Assembly (NCBI RefSeq): GCF_900103935.1
Contig: NZ_FNIC01000002.1
Span: 310,001 to 374,000, forward strand
DNA from: Nocardioides szechwanensis
GTDB lineage: Bacteria > Actinomycetota > Actinomycetes > Propionibacteriales > Nocardioidaceae
DNA: 64,000 bases
Direction of reading: 5' to 3'
Shown here: positions 60,517 to 64,000 of the stretch, piece after piece
Layout: every line of letters starts with the position of its first letter
Position numbering within the stretch: the stretch's first letter is position 1
The notes under the pieces: generated by a model
Seen by the model: only the letters and a program-made list of their open reading frames with translations
Databases searched by the model: none
What the model was told of the DNA's origin: nothing
Position numbers and translations under genes: made by a program

Positions 60517-61872
60517 CTAGCGCAACCGGACCAGAATCCTGGTGTTCCCGGGTGCGCTGTCGAGACTGACGGTGCCGCCGTGCGCGGCGACGATCGCCTG
60601 CGCCAGCGCCAGTCCCAGGCCGACGCCACCCTCGCGGTTGCGGGCGGCGTCGCCGCGGGCGAACCGCTCGAAGGCGTGCTCCAGCAGCTCGGGCGGGAAG
60701 CCGGGGCCGTCGTCGCGCACCTCGAACCCGCGACCGTCCAGGGCGACCGTGATGTGGGTGCCCGGCGGGGTGTGCTTTCGGGCGTTGGTCAGCAGGTTGG
60801 TGACCACCTGGTGCAGGGCCTGCTCGTCGCCCGTCACCTCGACGGACTCCTCAGGGAGGTCCAGCGACCAGCGGTGGTCGGGCGAGAGGACCCGCGCGTC
60901 CTCGACGGCCTCGAGCAGCACCCGCGTCAGGTCGACCGCCTCGTGCGCGAGCGGGCGGCCGGCGTCGAGACGCGCGAGCAGCAGCAGGTCCTCGACCAGC
61001 CGGGTCATCCGCGCCGACTCCTCCTCGACCTTGCCCAGCGCCGTCGCGGCGGCTTCGGCGTCGCCCGGCCGGCGGCGCGCCAGCTCGGCGTAGCCGACGA
61101 TCGTGCTCAGCGGCGTCCGCAGCTCGTGGGACGCGTCGGCCACGAACTGCCGGACCTGCTGCTCGCTGCGGTGCCGCGCGGACAGCGAGGTCTCGACGTG
61201 CTCGAGCAGCGTGTTGAGGGCCGAGCCGACCTGGCCCACCTCCGTGCGCTCGTCAGTGAGGTGGTCGGGGACGCGTTCGGTGACGCCGATGTCACCGGAC
61301 GACAGCGGCAGCCCGGCGACGGCGTGGGCGGTCTCGGCGACCTCACGCAGCGGCCGCAGCTGACGTCGTACGACGGTCGAGGCGAGCGCGCCCGTGGTCA
61401 CCAGCCCGAGCAGGGTCAGCAGCAGTTCCCAGCGCACCACCGAGGCGACCGCGTCGTCGACCGCCTTGGTCGGCAGGCCGGTGACCTGGTCGTCGTCGAC
61501 GGTCACCCGGTAGCTGCCGTGACCCGGGACCTCGATGCTGTGCACCTCGCCGTCGTCGGGGACGTCGGCAAGAACCTCGAGCGCCTCGTCGGAGAGCTCC
61601 TCGCCCTCGAAGCGCTGCTCGGTGAGGATCTCGCCGGCGCCCAGGTCCGGGAACGCGACGAGCGTCCCGGGCTCCTGGTTGCCGAAGTCGCCGCCGGGAG
61701 GCGCACCCGGGGGCCCGCGCCGGGCCGACGACTGCACCTTGTCGTCGAGCTGGCCGTTGAGGTAGCTGCGCATGGCCAGCGCCGTCGCACTGCTGATCAG
61801 CAACGCGGCGACCGCGACCAGCGCGACGGTGGCCAGGACCAGTCGCGACGTGAGCGAGCGGGGCAGGCTCAC
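60517..61872 (-). CDS. Membrane sensor histidine kinase
   Basis: A 451-residue kinase with two membrane helices (about residues 10-33 and 150-172), a small external sensor domain between them, a HAMP region, HisKA (ADASHELRTPLSTIVGYAEL) and HATPase_c (NLLTNARKHT, DDGPGF, GVGLGLALA). GTG start overlaps the stop of the regulator (GTGA). Resembles actinobacterial PrrB/TcrY/TrcS-type kinases. Signal unknown. Confidence 0.92.
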   Translation of the reverse strand: MSLPRSLTSRLVLATVALVAVAALLISSATALAMRSYLNGQLDDKVQSSARRGPPGAPPGGDFGNQEPGTLVAFPDLGAGEILTEQRFEGEELSDEALEVLADVPDDGEVHSIEVPGHGSYRVTVDDDQVTGLPTKAVDDAVASVVRWELLLTLLGLVTTGALASTVVRRQLRPLREVAETAHAVAGLPLSSGDIGVTERVPDHLTDERTEVGQVGSALNTLLEHVETSLSARHRSEQQVRQFVADASHELRTPLSTIVGYAELARRRPGDAEAAATALGKVEEESARMTRLVEDLLLLARLDAGRPLAHEAVDLTRVLLEAVEDARVLSPDHRWSLDLPEESVEVTGDEQALHQVVTNLLTNARKHTPPGTHITVALDGRGFEVRDDGPGFPPELLEHAFERFARGDAARNREGGVGLGLALAQAIVAAHGGTVSLDSAPGNTRILVRLR

Positions 61873-62606
61873 GGCTGGCTCACGGCGTGGGGCTTCAGGA
61901 CGTAGCCGGCACCGCGCATGGTGTGGATCATCGGCTCCCGGCCGGCGTCGACCTTCTTGCGCAGGTAGGAGATGTAGAGCTCGACGACGTTGGCCTGCCC
62001 GCCGAAGTCGTAGTTCCAGACCCGGTCGAGGATCTGGGCCTTGCTCAGGACCCTGCGCGGGTTGCGCATCAGGAAGCGCAACAGCTCGAACTCGGTGGCC
62101 GTCAGGCTGATCTCCGCGCCGTCGCGGAACACCTCGTGGCTGTCCTCGTCGAGGGTGAGGTCGCCGACCGTGAGCACCGACGACGTCTGCGCCTGCTGCG
62201 CACCAGCTCGGCGCATCAGCGCGCGCAGCCGGGCCACGACCTCCTCCAGCGAGAACGGCTTGGTGACGTAGTCGTCGCCGCCCGCGGTCAGCCCGGCGAC
62301 CCGGTCCTCGACGGCGTCGCGGGCGGTGAGGAAGAGGACCGGCACGGAGGGGTCGGCCGCGCGCATCCGGCGCAGCACCTCCAGCCCGTCGAAGTCGGGC
62401 AGCATCATGTCGAGCACGACCGCGTCGGGGCGGAAGTCCTTCGCGGTGCTGACCGCCTTGGTGCCGGTGTGGGCGGCGGCCACCTGCCAGCCCTCGTAGC
62501 GCAGCGCCATCGAGATCAGCTCGGCGATGTTGACCTCGTCGTCGACGACGAGGACGCGCAGCGGGGAGCCGTCGGCGCGGAGGAGGTCGGGTTGCTCGGG
62601 TGCCAT
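61869..62606 (-). CDS. OmpR-family response regulator
   Basis: A 245-residue regulator. Receiver: LVVDDE at the acidic pocket, phospho-acceptor in AVVLDMMLPDFDG, FLTARD, and Lys in YVTKPF; winged-helix domain with LTATEFELLRFLMRNPRRVLSK-like strand-helix and VVELYISYLRKKVD. All key residues are intact. Directly upstream of and coupled to its kinase. It diverges from a Gly-rich membrane protein that it may control. ATG 62606 or 62615 may be the start. Confidence 0.94.
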   Translation of the reverse strand: MAPEQPDLLRADGSPLRVLVVDDEVNIAELISMALRYEGWQVAAAHTGTKAVSTAKDFRPDAVVLDMMLPDFDGLEVLRRMRAADPSVPVLFLTARDAVEDRVAGLTAGGDDYVTKPFSLEEVVARLRALMRRAGAQQAQTSSVLTVGDLTLDEDSHEVFRDGAEISLTATEFELLRFLMRNPRRVLSKAQILDRVWNYDFGGQANVVELYISYLRKKVDAGREPMIHTMRGAGYVLKPHAVSQP

Positions 62607-62716
62607 GGGCACCACTCTGATGCCAGACGCTGTGCGTTTGCTGTGAGCGCGCCTTCATTGCGCCGTCACCTCCCGCACACAGGTGGTCCACAGGGAGACC
62701 CGCGAACGTCGGTGCC

Positions 62717-63121
62717 ATGAATGACAACTTCGATGAGCAGCCCCCCACAGACCCGGCCACCGACCCGGCCACCGAGGCCGGGCCCGACCAGCAGCCTGCC
62801 GAGAAGACCAAGCCCGGCTGGCGCCACCGCGTGCTCGGTATCCGCGGTGTCGCCGCCGTGGCGATCGCCAGCCTGATCCTCGGCGGCGCCGGAGGCGCGG
62901 CGCTCGGTGCGCTCAGCAACGGCTCCGACAACGACGGCGGACGCGGCGGCTTCGGCCCCGGGAACGGGCCGGGAAACGGGCCGGGAAACGGGCCGGGACC
63001 CTTCCAGCAGCAGCAGGCGCCCCCGGGCGGCAACGGCGGCGGACCGCCGGCGATGACCCCGCAGGACGACGTTCAGCCCGACAGCAGCGGCGCCACCGAC
63101 AGCTCGGGAGACACCACCTAG
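62717..63121 (+). CDS. Small membrane protein with Gly/Pro/Asn-rich external tail
   Basis: A 134-residue protein: acidic cytosolic part (PPTDPATDPATEAGPD), basic stop (KTKPGWRHRV), one helix (GVAAVAIASLILGGAGGAAL), then a low-complexity external tail with GPGN repeats and QQQQ. Divergent from the two-component regulator gene, a likely target. Function not recognised. Confidence 0.65.
   Translation: MNDNFDEQPPTDPATDPATEAGPDQQPAEKTKPGWRHRVLGIRGVAAVAIASLILGGAGGAALGALSNGSDNDGGRGGFGPGNGPGNGPGNGPGPFQQQQAPPGGNGGGPPAMTPQDDVQPDSSGATDSSGDTT
62966..63000 (+). repeat. 12-bp repeats encoding GPGN
   Basis: GGGCCGGGAAAC occurs twice exactly (62966-62977, 62978-62989), followed by a partial third copy. It encodes the N-G-P-G part of the tail. 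Confidence 0.8.
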
Positions 63122-64000
63122 CCCAGCATGTCCCTCACGGCGAGCGAGGCGAAGACCATCGCGGAGCCGAGCGGCGCCCCCGGACCTGGGTAGACCGGGC
63201 CGAAGACCGAGGCCGCCGAGTTGCTGGAGGCGTAGAGGCCGGGGATGGCGGAGCCGTCCTCGCGCAGCACGCGACCGGCGCTGTCGGTGACCAGGCCGCC
63301 CTTGGTGCCGAGGTCGGAGAGCACGAAGCGGGCGGCGTAGAACGGCGCCTGGTCGCAGGGGGTGAGCGCCTTGTTGGGGCCGGTCCCGCCCGCGAAGAAC
63401 GTGTCGTACTCGTCCTCGCCGCGACCGAAGTCGTCGTCCTTGCCGGTCTCGCAGAAGCCGTTGAACCGCTCGACCGTCGAGGTCAGCGCGTCCGTGGGTA
63501 CGCCGATGGCGTCGGCGAGCTGCTCCAGCGTGTCGGCCTGCACCCAGGTGCCGGCGGCGAGGTGGTCGGCCGGGTCGCCCTCGGGCATCGCGATCGCGGG
63601 CAGCCGTCCGCCCTCGCGGGAGTCGAAGACGAACCACGACGGCACCCGTGCGTCGTCCCCGTCGAAGGCAGGAGCCATCTCGCGGCCGAAGCGGTCGTAG
63701 GGCAGGCACTCGTTGGCGTAGCGGCGACCGTGGGCGTCGACCATCAGGCCGCTGCGGAAGCCGAGGGTGAAGGAGCCGCTGCCGTCGGGGTGCTCCAGCC
63801 CGGGACAGAACCAGCCGACGGCGCTGAAGTCCGCAGCCGCCCCGAGGGTGATGGCGGCCTCGATCGGCTCGCCGGTGTTGGTGCCCTGCGGCGCCATCGT
63901 CCACGCCACGTCTCCCGGTACGCCGTGCTGCTCGCGCAGTGCCTGGTTGCCCTCGAACCCGCCGGCGGCGACCAGGACCCCACGGGAGGCGCCGAACGTG
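63118..64000 (-). CDS. FAD-dependent KstD-like/fumarate-reductase-family dehydrogenase (C-terminal part)
   Basis: The frame is open to the right edge, so the N-terminus with the FAD Rossmann fold lies outside. The visible part contains LVAAGGFEGN, FYAARFVLSDLGTKGGLVTD and YASSNSAASVFGPVYPGPGAPLG, which match the flavoprotein domain of 3-ketosteroid delta1-dehydrogenases and related enzymes. It may act with the BVMO region in steroid-like breakdown, but the distance is large and no other steroid genes are seen. Stop overlaps the end of the preceding gene by 4 bp, convergent. Confidence 0.85.
   Translation of the reverse strand, partial: TFGASRGVLVAAGGFEGNQALREQHGVPGDVAWTMAPQGTNTGEPIEAAITLGAAADFSAVGWFCPGLEHPDGSGSFTLGFRSGLMVDAHGRRYANECLPYDRFGREMAPAFDGDDARVPSWFVFDSREGGRLPAIAMPEGDPADHLAAGTWVQADTLEQLADAIGVPTDALTSTVERFNGFCETGKDDDFGRGEDEYDTFFAGGTGPNKALTPCDQAPFYAARFVLSDLGTKGGLVTDSAGRVLREDGSAIPGLYASSNSAASVFGPVYPGPGAPLGSAMVFASLAVRDMLG

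Overview
The window looks like chromosome from a high-GC actinobacterium of the Nocardioides type. The signs are NrdR with a B12-dependent ribonucleotide reductase, a DUF222/13E12 HNH gene, a WS/DGAT acyltransferase, paired glycogen genes glgA/glgC, a DinB2-type polymerase and many ATGA/GTGA gene overlaps. Many genes also appear leaderless, with a TANNNT box 6-7 nt before the start codon. No RNA genes, CRISPR arrays, insertion sequences or origins were seen, and no gap without a gene exceeds 300 bases.

Layout. 1-3.75 kb: 3' end of nrdR, then nrdJ, which carries an embedded palindromic repeat, a repeat-rich 3' region and a strong terminator. 3.75-7.05 kb: a less GC-rich accessory patch with a metal-sensing ArsR/SmtB repressor, a HupE/UreJ-type membrane protein, a zinc-type CDF exporter and a nuclease-like gene with an unclear 5' end. 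7.1-10.9 kb: a UvrA2-like ABC protein coupled to a universal stress protein, and a TIGR01777 SDR. 11.0-18.9 kb: a sugar-alcohol cluster (RpiB-type isomerase, DhaK-DhaL kinase, SDR dehydrogenase, divergent RbsABC-like transporter, DeoR regulator) whose parts match the D-threitol route of Mycolicibacterium smegmatis.

18.9-36.7 kb: mostly envelope and secreted functions (PhoD phosphatase, a sortase-like repeat protein, lipoproteins, a lipase, a permuted NlpC/P60-like hydrolase), a receiver-kinase hybrid with a degenerate receiver, and a leaderless DUF222/HNH gene. 36.7-39.1 kb: divergent glgA and glgC with promoters packed into 44 bp. 39.2-46.0 kb: secreted hydrolases, a matrixin-like protease, a solitary DNA methyltransferase, and a SigE-type sigma factor gene broken by one in-frame TAG next to a small membrane protein. 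46.0-54.3 kb: LysR/EamA pair, WS/DGAT, secreted HNH nuclease, FUSC-like membrane protein coupled to dinB, GCS2-type ligase, DUF402 protein. 54.4-64 kb: Baeyer-Villiger-type monooxygenase plus SDR with a divergent TetR, a family-39 glycosyltransferase, rocD with a GntR-like palindrome, an OmpR-type two-component system, and a partial KstD-like flavoprotein at the right edge.

Starts were chosen by ribosome binding site, -10 spacing or family length; those that remain ambiguous are marked. Functions rest on motif recognition by eye, without database searches.
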